The notes beneath the pieces are model-generated. The model ran no database searches. It worked only from the letters and a program-made list of their open reading frames with translations, and was not told the origin of the DNA. A DNA stretch of 64,000 nucleotides. It comes from Emticicia sp. 21SJ11W-3. Lineage in GTDB: Bacteria; Bacteroidota; Bacteroidia; Cytophagales; Spirosomataceae. A program made the position numbers and the translations under genes. The stretch is from positions 2,480,001-2,544,000 of the forward strand of contig NZ_CP092074.1 of assembly GCF_024138715.1 (NCBI RefSeq), in the 5' to 3' direction. Below, in pieces: positions 43,925-52,169 of this stretch. Every line of letters begins with the position of its first letter. Positions within the stretch are counted from its first letter, which is position 1.

Positions 43925-44350
43925 ATGAAAAAACTATCTTTAATTTTTACTTTACTTTTCATTTCAAAACTGGCTTTTGCGCAAGACATTACACAGGGTA
44001 CCTGGTATAATGACGAAAAGAGCGGCAAGATTCAGTTTTTTAAACAGGGAGATAAAATTTTTGGTAAGATTGTCTGGCTGCAGGATCCAACAGAAAACGG
44101 TAAGCCCCGTACCGACAAGCAGAATCCGGATGAAAAATTAAGAAGCAGGCCAATCATCGGCCTTGTTAACCTGAAGAACTTTAAACAAACCGGCAAAGGA
44201 ACCTGGGAAGACGGAGAAGTTTATGACCCTAAAAACGGCAAGACGTATTCGTGTAAACTTACCCTGGCAAGCCCAACCAGGCTTGATGTGAGGGGTTTTA
44301 TAGGTATTTCTATCATTGGCCGTACGTCGCATTTCACAAAGGCCGATTAA
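43925..44350 (+). CDS. DUF2147 family exported protein
   Basis: The 141-residue protein has a Sec signal (first 19 residues, ending AFAQ) and the DUF2147 pattern: GTWYNDEKSGKIQFF, GKIVWLQDP near residue 48, a GLVNLKNFK stretch, DGEVYDPKNGKTYSCKL and RGFIGISIIGRT. The family is a small beta-barrel-like periplasmic fold of unknown function. It follows the PAP2 gene by 14 bases and is the last gene of the trpS unit. Confidence 0.88.
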   Translation: MKKLSLIFTLLFISKLAFAQDITQGTWYNDEKSGKIQFFKQGDKIFGKIVWLQDPTENGKPRTDKQNPDEKLRSRPIIGLVNLKNFKQTGKGTWEDGEVYDPKNGKTYSCKLTLASPTRLDVRGFIGISIIGRTSHFTKAD

Positions 44351-44367
44351 TTTTTAATAAAGATAAA

Positions 44368-44406
44368 CACAACAAAGGCTGCTCTTTTGGGGCAGCCTTT
44401 GTTGTG
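44368..44406. terminator. strong hairpin between convergent genes
   Basis: A perfect 15-base-pair stem (CACAACAAAGGCTGC and complement) with a nine-base loop separates the DUF2147 gene from the convergent oxidoreductase gene. T runs are short, but position and stability suit a bidirectional terminator. Confidence 0.82.
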
Positions 44407-44423
44407 TAAATAATGCCTGAAAT

Positions 44424-45830
44424 TTATTTTACCAGTTTCATGGCAACGGGGTCCCATTTAATAATTTTCTTGCTCAGATAACTTTCGTTGCAAGCCAGGG
44501 CAGGAGCGGCAGCTCTGAAGCCAAATTCGGCATCTTCAACCACAGGTTTTCCTGTTCTGATGGCATCAAAGAAATTGGTGAAGTGATCTACGTGTTCATT
44601 ATAGCCAGCCGGTGGTCTGAAAACGATTTCAGGTTTTGTTCTTTTCTTTCTTTGTTCCGCAGTCCATTTGGCATCATACTCTTTCTGCATTTCTTCGCGC
44701 ATGCTTTTTGAGAATGTAAAAAGTGAATCATAACCGCCAAAGCCCGGGGCCTCTGGCATAATGCTGCGTTTTACAGTAATGTTATTGCCCTGTACATCAA
44801 TTATTCCTTCTGAGCCAATCAGGCGCGTTACTTCCTGTCCGCCTGTTCCACTTATAAAGTTTACCTGAAGTGTTAACTGGAAAGCGGCATGCTCGGCTGT
44901 ATCAGGATACTGCATAACACCAGACATCACATCGGGTAAATCGCGGCCGTCTTTCCAATAACTGAATTGACCCGTACTTACTATGGTTTCAGGTCCTTTA
45001 GAATTGGTCATAAAGTGTGTGCCACTCAACAGGTGAATAAACAGGTCTCCTGCCACACCGGTACCTACTTCTTTAAAGGCCCTCCACCAGAAAAACTTTT
45101 TGGCATCGAAAGGTATTTTCTTTCCGGTAACTGATATAAACTTATCCCAATCGGTAGTTTCAGCACTGGCATCTTTCGGAATTGTATATTCCCAGGCACC
45201 GATAGAGCTTTGCCTGTCATATACGGCATTAACCATATTCAGTTTACCTATCTCGCCGGCAGCCAATAGTTCTTTTGCTTTTGCCAGGCCAATACTACTT
45301 ACACGCTGGCTACCTATCTGCACTACTTTACCCGATTTTTTGGCGGCAGCCATTACCGGATACCCCTCACTGATTTTATAAACCATGGGTTTTTCGCAGT
45401 AAACGTGCTTGCCTTTTGCCAATGCGTCTTGCGTAATGCGGGCATGCCAAATATCAGTAGTACAGATTAAAACGGCGTCAATGTCTTTTTTATCCAGAAT
45501 CTCTCTGTAATCTCTGGTAGTAAAAAGGTCGTTGCCATATAGTTCTTTGGCATTTTCGAGTCTGCCCGGATACAGGTCGCAAATACCTGCTAATTCTACA
45601 CCCGGAACTTTAAGGGCCGAATTCAAGTCATAATGCCCCTGAACACCAAAGCCAATAACGCCGATTCTTACTTTGTCGTTGGCAGTAAACTTTTTGTCAT
45701 AGGTTAAAATGCGTTCTTCAGCTTTTTCCTGATTCGCTAAAGATGCAAACGGTGTGGCGCCAGCCACTAAGCTGGTTGCACCAATTTGCTGTAAAAACTT
45801 TCTTCGTGAGGTTGAATTTTCGTGTTTCAT
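44424..45830 (-). CDS. Tat-exported Gfo/Idh/MocA family oxidoreductase
   Basis: The 468-residue protein starts with a twin-arginine signal (STSRRKFLQQIGATSLVAGA). The Rossmann NAD(P) site is RIGVIGFGVQGHYD (about 54-67) and the EKP catalytic motif is in VYCEKPMVYKIS (about 148-159). The C-terminal alpha/beta domain continues to the end. It is predicted to act in the periplasm on a sugar or inositol derivative with bound nucleotide. Such secreted members are common in Bacteroidota. It appears monocistronic. A minus-strand TAAGTTTG at 45901-45894 is a good -7 element about 60 bases upstream of the start. Confidence 0.9.
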   Translation of the reverse strand: MKHENSTSRRKFLQQIGATSLVAGATPFASLANQEKAEERILTYDKKFTANDKVRIGVIGFGVQGHYDLNSALKVPGVELAGICDLYPGRLENAKELYGNDLFTTRDYREILDKKDIDAVLICTTDIWHARITQDALAKGKHVYCEKPMVYKISEGYPVMAAAKKSGKVVQIGSQRVSSIGLAKAKELLAAGEIGKLNMVNAVYDRQSSIGAWEYTIPKDASAETTDWDKFISVTGKKIPFDAKKFFWWRAFKEVGTGVAGDLFIHLLSGTHFMTNSKGPETIVSTGQFSYWKDGRDLPDVMSGVMQYPDTAEHAAFQLTLQVNFISGTGGQEVTRLIGSEGIIDVQGNNITVKRSIMPEAPGFGGYDSLFTFSKSMREEMQKEYDAKWTAEQRKKRTKPEIVFRPPAGYNEHVDHFTNFFDAIRTGKPVVEDAEFGFRAAAPALACNESYLSKKIIKWDPVAMKLVK

Positions 45831-45893
45831 TGAATTGATTTATAGGTTTACCTGATTGAATAAATAACCTTTTAATAACAATAGTATCTATTG

Positions 45894-45901
45894 CAAACTT
45901 A
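45894..45901 (-). promoter_or_regulatory. candidate -7 element of the oxidoreductase gene
   Basis: The minus strand reads TAAGTTTG, an exact TAnnTTTG. No convincing -33 lies at 19-21 bases (the nearest is CTG at 22), so the call is tentative. Confidence 0.35.
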
Positions 45902-45975
45902 CATTATTAATGAATATTATTAGCAGATGCGTAAAAAAAATGTAGCATCAGGCAGGGTTCTTCTGCGTGGGCAAT

Positions 45976-46008
45976 AAAAAAACTCCCTTGTTGCCAAGAG
46001 AGTTTTTA
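45976..46008 (-). terminator. Rho-independent terminator of dnaK
   Basis: On the minus strand an interrupted stem (ACTC and CTTG with complements, four-base loop) ends in seven T, 24 bases after the dnaK stop. Confidence 0.9.
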
Positions 46009-46031
46009 GTGGTTATACTATGCGTAACTAC

Positions 46032-47930
46032 TTATTTTACTTCTTCGTAGTTTACGTCTGTTACATCTTCATTGTTACTGCCACCGGTTGCGCCGCCTGC
46101 GCTGGCTGTCGGCTCGCCGGTTGGTGCAGCGCCAGCCGCATAAATCTCTTGCGATGCAGCCTGCCATGCCGTGTTTATTTTCTCCATAGCGGCATCAATT
46201 GCGGCAAGGTCTCTGGTACCATGAGCAGCTTTTAGCTCTGCCAACGCACCTTCGATAGCCGATTTATTACCTGCCGATAACTTGTCGCCGTATTCTTTCA
46301 ATTGTTTTTCGGTGCTGAAAATCATCGCATCGGCCGCATTTACTTTTTCAATTTTCTCTTTTTCAATCTTGTCGGCTTCTTCGTTAGCTTTGGCTTCATC
46401 TCGCATTTTCTGGATTTCGGCGTCTGACAAGCCAGACGATGCCTCGATACGGATTTTTTGCTCTTTACCAGTACCTTTATCTTTGGCCGTTACGTTCAGG
46501 ATACCGTTGGCGTCTACGTCAAAAGTTACTTCAATCTGAGGTACTCCGCGTGGTGCCGGTGGTATTCCGTCTAGGTGGAAACGACCTAACGTACGGTTTT
46601 GCGATGCCATTGGGCGTTCGCCTTGTAAGATATGCAACTCAACAGACGGCTGGTTATCGGCTGCGGTTGAGAACACTTCGTTTTTCTTGGTCGGAATCGT
46701 TGTATTGGCTTCAATCATTTTGGTGAACACGCCGCCCATGGTTTCGATACCTAATGAAAGCGGGATAACGTCCAGCAAAAGAATGTCTTTTACTTCGCCT
46801 GTTAATACACCACCCTGAATGGCAGCGCCAATGGCTACGGCTTCGTCAGGGTTTACGCTCTTCGATGGTTTTTTACCAAAGAACTTCTCAACTTCTTCCT
46901 GAACGCGAGGGATACGGGTTGAACCACCAACCAGAATCACTTCGTCGATATCATTTACATTTAAGCCTGAGTTTTTAATGGCTCTGCGGCAAGGCTCCAT
47001 AGCTCTTTGGATAAGGCTATCAGCCAGTTGTTCAAATTTGGCACGGCTTAAAGATCTTACCAGGTGTTTTGGAATACCATTTACCGGGAAGATATAAGGC
47101 AGGTTGATTTCTGTCTGAGTTGAGCTTGACAACTCTATTTTAGCTCTTTCGGCTGCTTCTTTCAAACGTTGAAGCGCCATGGCATCCTGACGTAAATCAA
47201 TGCCTTCATCTTTTTTAAATTCATCGGCAAGCCATTCGATAATCACCTGGTCAAAGTCATCGCCACCTAAATGCGTATCGCCGTCGGTTGCTTTAACTTC
47301 AAATACGCCATCACCTAATTCAAGAACCGAGATATCGAATGTACCACCACCTAAGTCAAACACGGCAACGGTCATGTCTTTGCCTTGTTTGTCAAGGCCA
47401 TAGGCCAATGCTGCGGCTGTAGGCTCGTTTATGATACGTTTTACATCAAGACCTGCAATGATACCCGCCTCTTTAGTGGCCTGACGCTCAGCATCGTTAA
47501 AGTAAGCAGGAACCGTAATAACGGCTTCGCTCACGGTTGTTCCCAGATAATCTTCGGCGGTTTGTTTCATTTTCTGAAGAATGAAAGCCGAGATTTCCTG
47601 AGGAGTATATTGGCGGTCACCTATGCGGACACGCGGCGTGTTGTTTGCACCCTGCTCTACATCATAGGCAATTGTTTTCATTTCTGCACTAACCTCATTG
47701 AAACGTTTACCCATGAAACGTTTAACAGATTGAATTGTATTTTTAGGATTGGTGATAGCCTGACGCTTAGCAGGAGCACCTACTTTTTTCTCACCATTTT
47801 CTAAAAACGCAACGATTGAAGGAGTTGTGCGGGCACCTTCACTGTTGGCAATAACCACTGGTTCATTACCTTCCATTACAGCCACACATGAGTTTGTTGT
47901 TCCTAAGTCAATTCCAATAATTTTTCCCAT
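46032..47930 (-). CDS. dnaK: chaperone DnaK (Hsp70)
   Basis: The 632-residue Hsp70 has the full set: [16 protein letters not shown] (5-20), [28 protein letters not shown] and [13 protein letters not shown] in the ATPase domain. The [14 protein letters not shown] linker region and a substrate-binding and lid domain follow, with a Gly/Ala/Ser-rich tail ending [12 protein letters not shown]. It folds nascent and stress-damaged proteins with DnaJ and GrpE, which are not encoded here. It is a single-gene transcript with its own terminator. The upstream region carries a sigma-54-like element and repeated TGnCAG half-sites, suggesting special stress control. Confidence 0.98.
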   Translation of the reverse strand: MGKIIGIDLGTTNSCVAVMEGNEPVVIANSEGARTTPSIVAFLENGEKKVGAPAKRQAITNPKNTIQSVKRFMGKRFNEVSAEMKTIAYDVEQGANNTPRVRIGDRQYTPQEISAFILQKMKQTAEDYLGTTVSEAVITVPAYFNDAERQATKEAGIIAGLDVKRIINEPTAAALAYGLDKQGKDMTVAVFDLGGGTFDISVLELGDGVFEVKATDGDTHLGGDDFDQVIIEWLADEFKKDEGIDLRQDAMALQRLKEAAERAKIELSSSTQTEINLPYIFPVNGIPKHLVRSLSRAKFEQLADSLIQRAMEPCRRAIKNSGLNVNDIDEVILVGGSTRIPRVQEEVEKFFGKKPSKSVNPDEAVAIGAAIQGGVLTGEVKDILLLDVIPLSLGIETMGGVFTKMIEANTTIPTKKNEVFSTAADNQPSVELHILQGERPMASQNRTLGRFHLDGIPPAPRGVPQIEVTFDVDANGILNVTAKDKGTGKEQKIRIEASSGLSDAEIQKMRDEAKANEEADKIEKEKIEKVNAADAMIFSTEKQLKEYGDKLSAGNKSAIEGALAELKAAHGTRDLAAIDAAMEKINTAWQAASQEIYAAGAAPTGEPTASAGGATGGSNNEDVTDVNYEEVK

Positions 47931-48351
47931 ATTGATATTTCAGTAAATTAATTCAGAATAGTTTAACTCTATTTCATCAATGGACGTGCCAAGCACTTAT
48001 TTGGCAGAAAAAACTGACAGATTGGCAGTATGTCAGTAGAGTAGGCGGCCATCAATAAGATTTTTTGGCCAATGCTTCTCCAATCTTTCATCAGTAAATC
48101 TGCCATTGACGCATCTCTTATGTACATTTAAGTCAGCAGCTGTTGAAATAAAGCAAAAAAAAACAATGCTTACCTGATAAGTATGAATCAGCCCTGGTGC
48201 CGGGGGGATTCGGCCACATAAGTAAATTTTAATTTTTTATTTATTTTGTTAGCCTATTTCAATATAATCTTATTATTTTTAGTTACTTTTAGACCATATT
48301 AATAAATAGCTATACTTTGTCAGTTCCTCATGCTTTCAAAAAGCGTAAACA
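47931..48351. other. control region between dnaK and the NuiA-like gene
   Basis: These 421 bases hold no gene. The part next to dnaK (47976-48037) is rich in repeats and a sigma-54-like element. The part next to the NuiA-like gene (about 48220-48351) is AT-rich and should hold its promoter. The middle shows no clear structure. Confidence 0.6.
47976..48037 (-). promoter_or_regulatory. dnaK: sigma-54-like promoter and TGnCAG array upstream of dnaK
   Basis: On the dnaK strand TTGGCACG, four bases and TTGAT (47993-47976) put GG and GA exactly ten bases apart, as in -24/-12 promoters but with A in place of the usual C at -12. Upstream lie the inverted repeats TGCCAA/TTGGCA (47987-48006) and ACTGACA/TGTCAGT (48013-48037), with TTGGCAG repeated at 48001 and 48022, 21 bases apart. 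The start near 47966 leaves a leader of about 36 bases. Confidence 0.45.
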
Positions 48352-48807
48352 ATGGAAACAAAAATTAACCGTAACCCTGCTGAATCTTCAAGAGAAGCCG
48401 CATTGGCCAGAAAGTCAGTTGTAGACATGCTGAAAGAATGTGTGGAAGGATTGTTATACCCCAGTGAGTCTGATGAAAGGCTAAAAGTTATTGACTGGCA
48501 GGCCGACCATCAGGCCCCGTTTAATACTATTCTTTTCAGAAAATACATTGGGCTGCCTGCCACCGAAAGAGTAGAAACAATGCCCTGGGAAAAGTTTTTT
48601 GACGTGGTACTCAATAAACAAGACTGGTGGACTGATAATGAAATTGAACGCGCTGAAAAGTTTGCAACCATAAAAAAGATTATGGAAGAAAATCTGACCG
48701 AGCTGGAATACCTGCGCGCGGGCAGGGTAGAAATTGAGGCCTACCTGATTGGCAAAGATGCCGATGGCAAATGGAAAGGGCTAAAAACCCTGATTATTGA
48801 AAGCTGA
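48352..48807 (+). CDS. NuiA-like nuclease-inhibitor family protein
   Basis: The 151-residue soluble protein has the pattern of the nuclease A inhibitor family: VDMLKECVEGLLYPSESDER (about 24-43), MPWEKFFDVVL near 83, and a C-terminal block RAGRVEIEAYLIGKDADG-type (about 123-140) ending GLKTLIIES. NuiA of Anabaena blocks a non-specific sugar nuclease; family members elsewhere have untested targets, and no such nuclease gene is next to it. The first 15 residues are polar and possibly disordered. It is divergent from dnaK and convergent with rplT. Confidence 0.65.
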   Translation: METKINRNPAESSREAALARKSVVDMLKECVEGLLYPSESDERLKVIDWQADHQAPFNTILFRKYIGLPATERVETMPWEKFFDVVLNKQDWWTDNEIERAEKFATIKKIMEENLTELEYLRAGRVEIEAYLIGKDADGKWKGLKTLIIES

Positions 48808-48818
48808 CAAACTGCCAC

Positions 48819-48850
48819 AAAAAAAGAGGTACCAATGAAATTGATACCTC
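48819..48850 (-). terminator. Rho-independent terminator of rplT
   Basis: On the minus strand GAGGTA and CAAT (one mismatch between) pair with their complements around a TTC loop and a T run follows. It lies 26 bases after the rplT stop. Confidence 0.9.
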
Positions 48851-48875
48851 CTTATTACAGATTTAAACCTGCTTC

Positions 48876-49220
48876 TTATTTTACTTTCTCAACTACAGCT
48901 CTGAACGCGTCAGGGTGGTTCAAAGCCAAGTCGGCCAATACTTTTCTGTTCAATTCAATACCAGCCTTGTTTAGTTTGTCAATCAATACAGAGTATGACA
49001 TTCCTAACGGACGAACCCCTGCGTTGATACGGACAATCCATAAACGACGGTAACTTCTTTTCTTTTGCTTACGACCTTCATAAGCATATACCAAACCTTT
49101 TTCAACGGCGTTTTTAGCAACCGTCCAAACGTTCTTACGACGTCCGTAATAGCCTTTGGCTAATTTTAAAACTTTTTTACGTCTTGCTCTTGAGGCAACG
49201 TGATTTACACTTCTAGGCAT
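48876..49220 (-). CDS. rplT: ribosomal protein L20
   Basis: The 114-residue protein is L20 of the large subunit, needed for early 50S assembly. The start [20 protein letters not shown], the [14 protein letters not shown] block (23-36) and [20 protein letters not shown] (about 59-78) are diagnostic. It follows rpmI by 111 bases. That gap is long enough for an L20-binding leader, though I could not recognise one. A terminator follows. Confidence 0.98.
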   Translation of the reverse strand: MPRSVNHVASRARRKKVLKLAKGYYGRRKNVWTVAKNAVEKGLVYAYEGRKQKKRSYRRLWIVRINAGVRPLGMSYSVLIDKLNKAGIELNRKVLADLALNHPDAFRAVVEKVK

Positions 49221-49331
49221 TTTAATTTTTAGTTTTTTGACTTTGGCGGTTCAGATTTACATCTTTACTCTTTGGTGCCATTCATCGGGTGAAACAATTG
49301 AACCATTGTAAGAGTCTTACACAGACTACCA

Positions 49332-49526
49332 TTACATACTTAATAACGACTCGATACGGTTGGTATCTGCCGGGCTAACAAGCGTAGCTGAAACCAGGTT
49401 TCTTTTACGTTTATTAGATTTTTTTGTCAGGATGTGGCTATGAAAAGCGTGTTTACGCTTGATTTTGCCTGTACCTGTAATTTTGAAGCGTTTTTTTGCT
49501 CCAGAATTGGTTTTTTGTTTTGGCAT
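49332..49526 (-). CDS. rpmI: ribosomal protein L35
   Basis: The 64-residue basic protein is L35: [20 protein letters not shown], then [20 protein letters not shown]. In most bacteria rpmI stands between infC and rplT. Here infC is missing upstream; the neighbour, 69 bases away, is an epimerase gene on the same strand. The operon order is therefore broken at its 5' end and rpmI needs another promoter. Confidence 0.97.
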   Translation of the reverse strand: MPKQKTNSGAKKRFKITGTGKIKRKHAFHSHILTKKSNKRKRNLVSATLVSPADTNRIESLLSM

Positions 49527-49595
49527 TGTATTGAACTTTAAGTATTGAACAAAAAAAGTAAATTGGGGTGCAAAAATACAATAGAAATCTTGTTT

Positions 49596-50873
49596 TTACA
49601 AATTTGAGTTCAAAATCTTGTCTAATCGCACCACAGATTGTACCATAGAGCGTACATCATGATAGTTTATCTTCCACGAATGGCTCATGTGCTTCCAGAT
49701 AGGCACACCCTGGCGGGTCATTAAAGGCCACCATTCTCCCAGTTCATGGTTAATCATTTTATCAAACACAAAACGATGTACGTTTACGTAGGCCGCCCAA
49801 TATTTTTCGTCTTTCAGGTATCTGAAGGCATCCAGCATACCAATCAGCATTTCGGCCTGTTGCCAGAATTCTTTCTCGCGGTCATACACCTCGCCGGCAT
49901 GAGAACCCTCTACATAAACGCCGCCAAACTCCCAGTCGATGCCATAAGTTACCGAGTGATTGAAAGATTTTATAATCTGCTCGCGATGGGTGTCATAAGG
50001 TAGGCCCAGAATATCCAGTGCGTGCATGAGTAACCACGCAAACTCTGAATTGTGGCCATAGCTGGTGTTGTCTTCGGCGGCGGCTTTTTGTCCGTCTTCC
50101 GTAAAGCGGTCCCAACCCCATACAATATCAAATTTAATCTGCGGTGCCACCGACCAGTCAGCCCAGAACTGCGGAATACCCGTGCCATATTGTGGGTGCA
50201 TTACCTTAGTTGTTAGCAATTCTATTATTTCAAGCAACTTACGACGATGCACCTGCTTGCCTGTGCACTCATAAAGGGTGGTAAAGGCCTCCATTAAGTG
50301 CATGTGGGCATCGAGTGTCTTGCGGTCTCCACCGGCAGCGCCAGGGCCTTTTAAGTCCCAGTTTCTTAAAAACATTTCCCAATAGCCGCCATAGTAGGTA
50401 TCTACTGCATGCACCTGCAATAAGTCAAATACTTTTTCGGCATACTCACGGCCGCGTGGGTCGCCGGTTGCCAGGGTATATTCACTTAAGCTGTAAATTA
50501 CAAAGCTGTGGCCGTACAAAATTTTCTCGTCGCAGGTAACTTCACCTTTGCGGTTCACCATCCAGTAGAAACCGCCATACTCTTCGTCCCACATTTTGTT
50601 CAAAAGAAAATCTACCCCATGACGTGCCATTTCGGCCAGCTTACCATCACCGTATCCGGCTCTGTGGGCAGACGAATAAGTAAACACCGAGCGGCTTTGG
50701 GCTATCAATGATTTTTCGTCTTCGCCTGAGTCATTACCATATTGATCAAAGTGTGTCAGAAAACCTCCATATTGATTATCAACTGTTCTTTTAATCCAGA
50801 AAGGCAGCAGGCCTGTATTCAGGTAGTCTTTTATTTCGTTGCGCAGTTGCAGCGCAGTCTCTTTTGAGTACAT
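49596..50873 (-). CDS. AGE-family sugar epimerase/isomerase
   Basis: The 425-residue (alpha/alpha)6-barrel protein belongs to the N-acylglucosamine 2-epimerase and cellobiose 2-epimerase group. Active-site segments include YGHSFVIYSLSEY (about 119-131), LDAHMHLMEAFTTLYE (about 187-202), YGHNSEFAWLLMHALD (about 273-288) and WKINYHDVRSMVQS near the end. The conserved histidines are kept. Both cellobiose 2-epimerase and mannose or N-acyl-sugar epimerase activity fit; the sequence does not decide. It is co-transcribed after an RfaE-like kinase gene (14-base gap). Confidence 0.86.
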   Translation of the reverse strand: MYSKETALQLRNEIKDYLNTGLLPFWIKRTVDNQYGGFLTHFDQYGNDSGEDEKSLIAQSRSVFTYSSAHRAGYGDGKLAEMARHGVDFLLNKMWDEEYGGFYWMVNRKGEVTCDEKILYGHSFVIYSLSEYTLATGDPRGREYAEKVFDLLQVHAVDTYYGGYWEMFLRNWDLKGPGAAGGDRKTLDAHMHLMEAFTTLYECTGKQVHRRKLLEIIELLTTKVMHPQYGTGIPQFWADWSVAPQIKFDIVWGWDRFTEDGQKAAAEDNTSYGHNSEFAWLLMHALDILGLPYDTHREQIIKSFNHSVTYGIDWEFGGVYVEGSHAGEVYDREKEFWQQAEMLIGMLDAFRYLKDEKYWAAYVNVHRFVFDKMINHELGEWWPLMTRQGVPIWKHMSHSWKINYHDVRSMVQSVVRLDKILNSNL

Positions 50874-50887
50874 AGGTTTATAATTGA

Positions 50888-51907
50888 TTAATTAAGGGTT
50901 GAATACTTATGATAAACGTTTAGGATTTCTGATGGACTAGCCGTGCCAGTTTGTCTGAGTTTCTGCACGGTTACGGCAGCGGCCAGGTTGGCAATTTCAA
51001 GCGATTGCTCAATGGTTGCCCCTGAACCTCTGGTTGCAGAAAATGCAGCCACTACGGTATCTCCGGCACCAACGGTGTCAATCTCGCCGGTAATCGGAAT
51101 CGCTTTTACATTTTTAGTTTCGTGTTCGTCTATATACAATATGCCGTATTCGCCGCGGGTAACAATGAGGCTGTCGCCGATGAGCGACTGCAACGCTTTG
51201 CCGTGGGTAATGCAGGCGTTTTCATCAGCTTCGTTGATATGTTTAATACCCAATAGCTTTGCCATTTCTTCGGTATTTACTTTCAGTATCGTATTTTTGA
51301 TGCAATAGCCATAAGCCCGCAGGTCTGATACAAACAAGCATTGCGGAAAACCAGCAATTAACTGATTAAGAAGGGCTATCCGCTGCGGATTTAACAAGGG
51401 GTTTGGAAACTGCTGATTAATAATTAAAACGTCTAGTTCAGGAAGAGAATCGCCTAAAGTGGCTAGTAATTCATCAAACAGGTGATTGGCTAACTGGTTG
51501 TTTGTGCCAAAATCCAACCGGTTAGATTCTCCGTCGTCAGACATAGGCTTGGTATAAGTACAGGTGTCCCAGTCTTCAGCCAGAACTTTCAGAAACCGGG
51601 TGTTAACACCAATAGCGTTGAACAGACTCAGCATTTCTCGGCCATAAATATCGTCTCCAACACAGCCAAACACCCTGATGTCGTTTACGCCCAGGGCGCT
51701 CAGGTTATTAACTACGTTTCCGGCCGCTCCTAAAGACGAGTGAGGCTTACTTGCCCAAAACACCTCTTTTCCTGTTTCAACCGAAAATTCCTTCGTATTA
51801 TAATTAATATCATAATAAAAGTCGACAGCGAAGTCGCCAATTACGCCTATCCGAAGTTTACTAATGTTTTTAAATATGGCCTCAATTTCACTTATATTAA
51901 CAGGCAT
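50888..51907 (-). CDS. PfkB-family carbohydrate kinase, RfaE/HldE kinase-like
   Basis: The 339-residue kinase has the ribokinase fold with the N-terminal motif SSLGAAGNVVNNLSALG (57-73), which is close to RfaE (heptose-7-phosphate kinase), and the C-terminal catalytic motif GEIDTVGAGDTVVAAF with the anion hole GAGD and its Asp as base. The nucleotidyltransferase half of HldE is absent. Substrate is therefore a sugar or sugar phosphate not fixed by sequence. It lies 14 bases upstream of the AGE epimerase gene, so both probably serve one sugar pathway. Confidence 0.85.
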   Translation of the reverse strand: MPVNISEIEAIFKNISKLRIGVIGDFAVDFYYDINYNTKEFSVETGKEVFWASKPHSSLGAAGNVVNNLSALGVNDIRVFGCVGDDIYGREMLSLFNAIGVNTRFLKVLAEDWDTCTYTKPMSDDGESNRLDFGTNNQLANHLFDELLATLGDSLPELDVLIINQQFPNPLLNPQRIALLNQLIAGFPQCLFVSDLRAYGYCIKNTILKVNTEEMAKLLGIKHINEADENACITHGKALQSLIGDSLIVTRGEYGILYIDEHETKNVKAIPITGEIDTVGAGDTVVAAFSATRGSGATIEQSLEIANLAAAVTVQKLRQTGTASPSEILNVYHKYSTLN

Positions 51908-52169
51908 CAGTCAGGATATTAAATTCTTGCAAAGTTTTATTATAAAAATACAAAATAGATGGAGGCGGTAAAATTGCTAAAAAAAGTCTGAATAGAAATC
52001 AAAAAAAACTGAAAACTTCTCAGGCCGGATAACTGTTCCTTTTAAAGACTTAAAATTTATAAAAACCGACTATTGATATTCAGGGTTTTATCATTTGCTT
52101 CAAAAATATTCGGTTCTCATTCAGATATTTTAGTTAATTTAGTGTGATTGAATCAGTTAAAAACCTACT

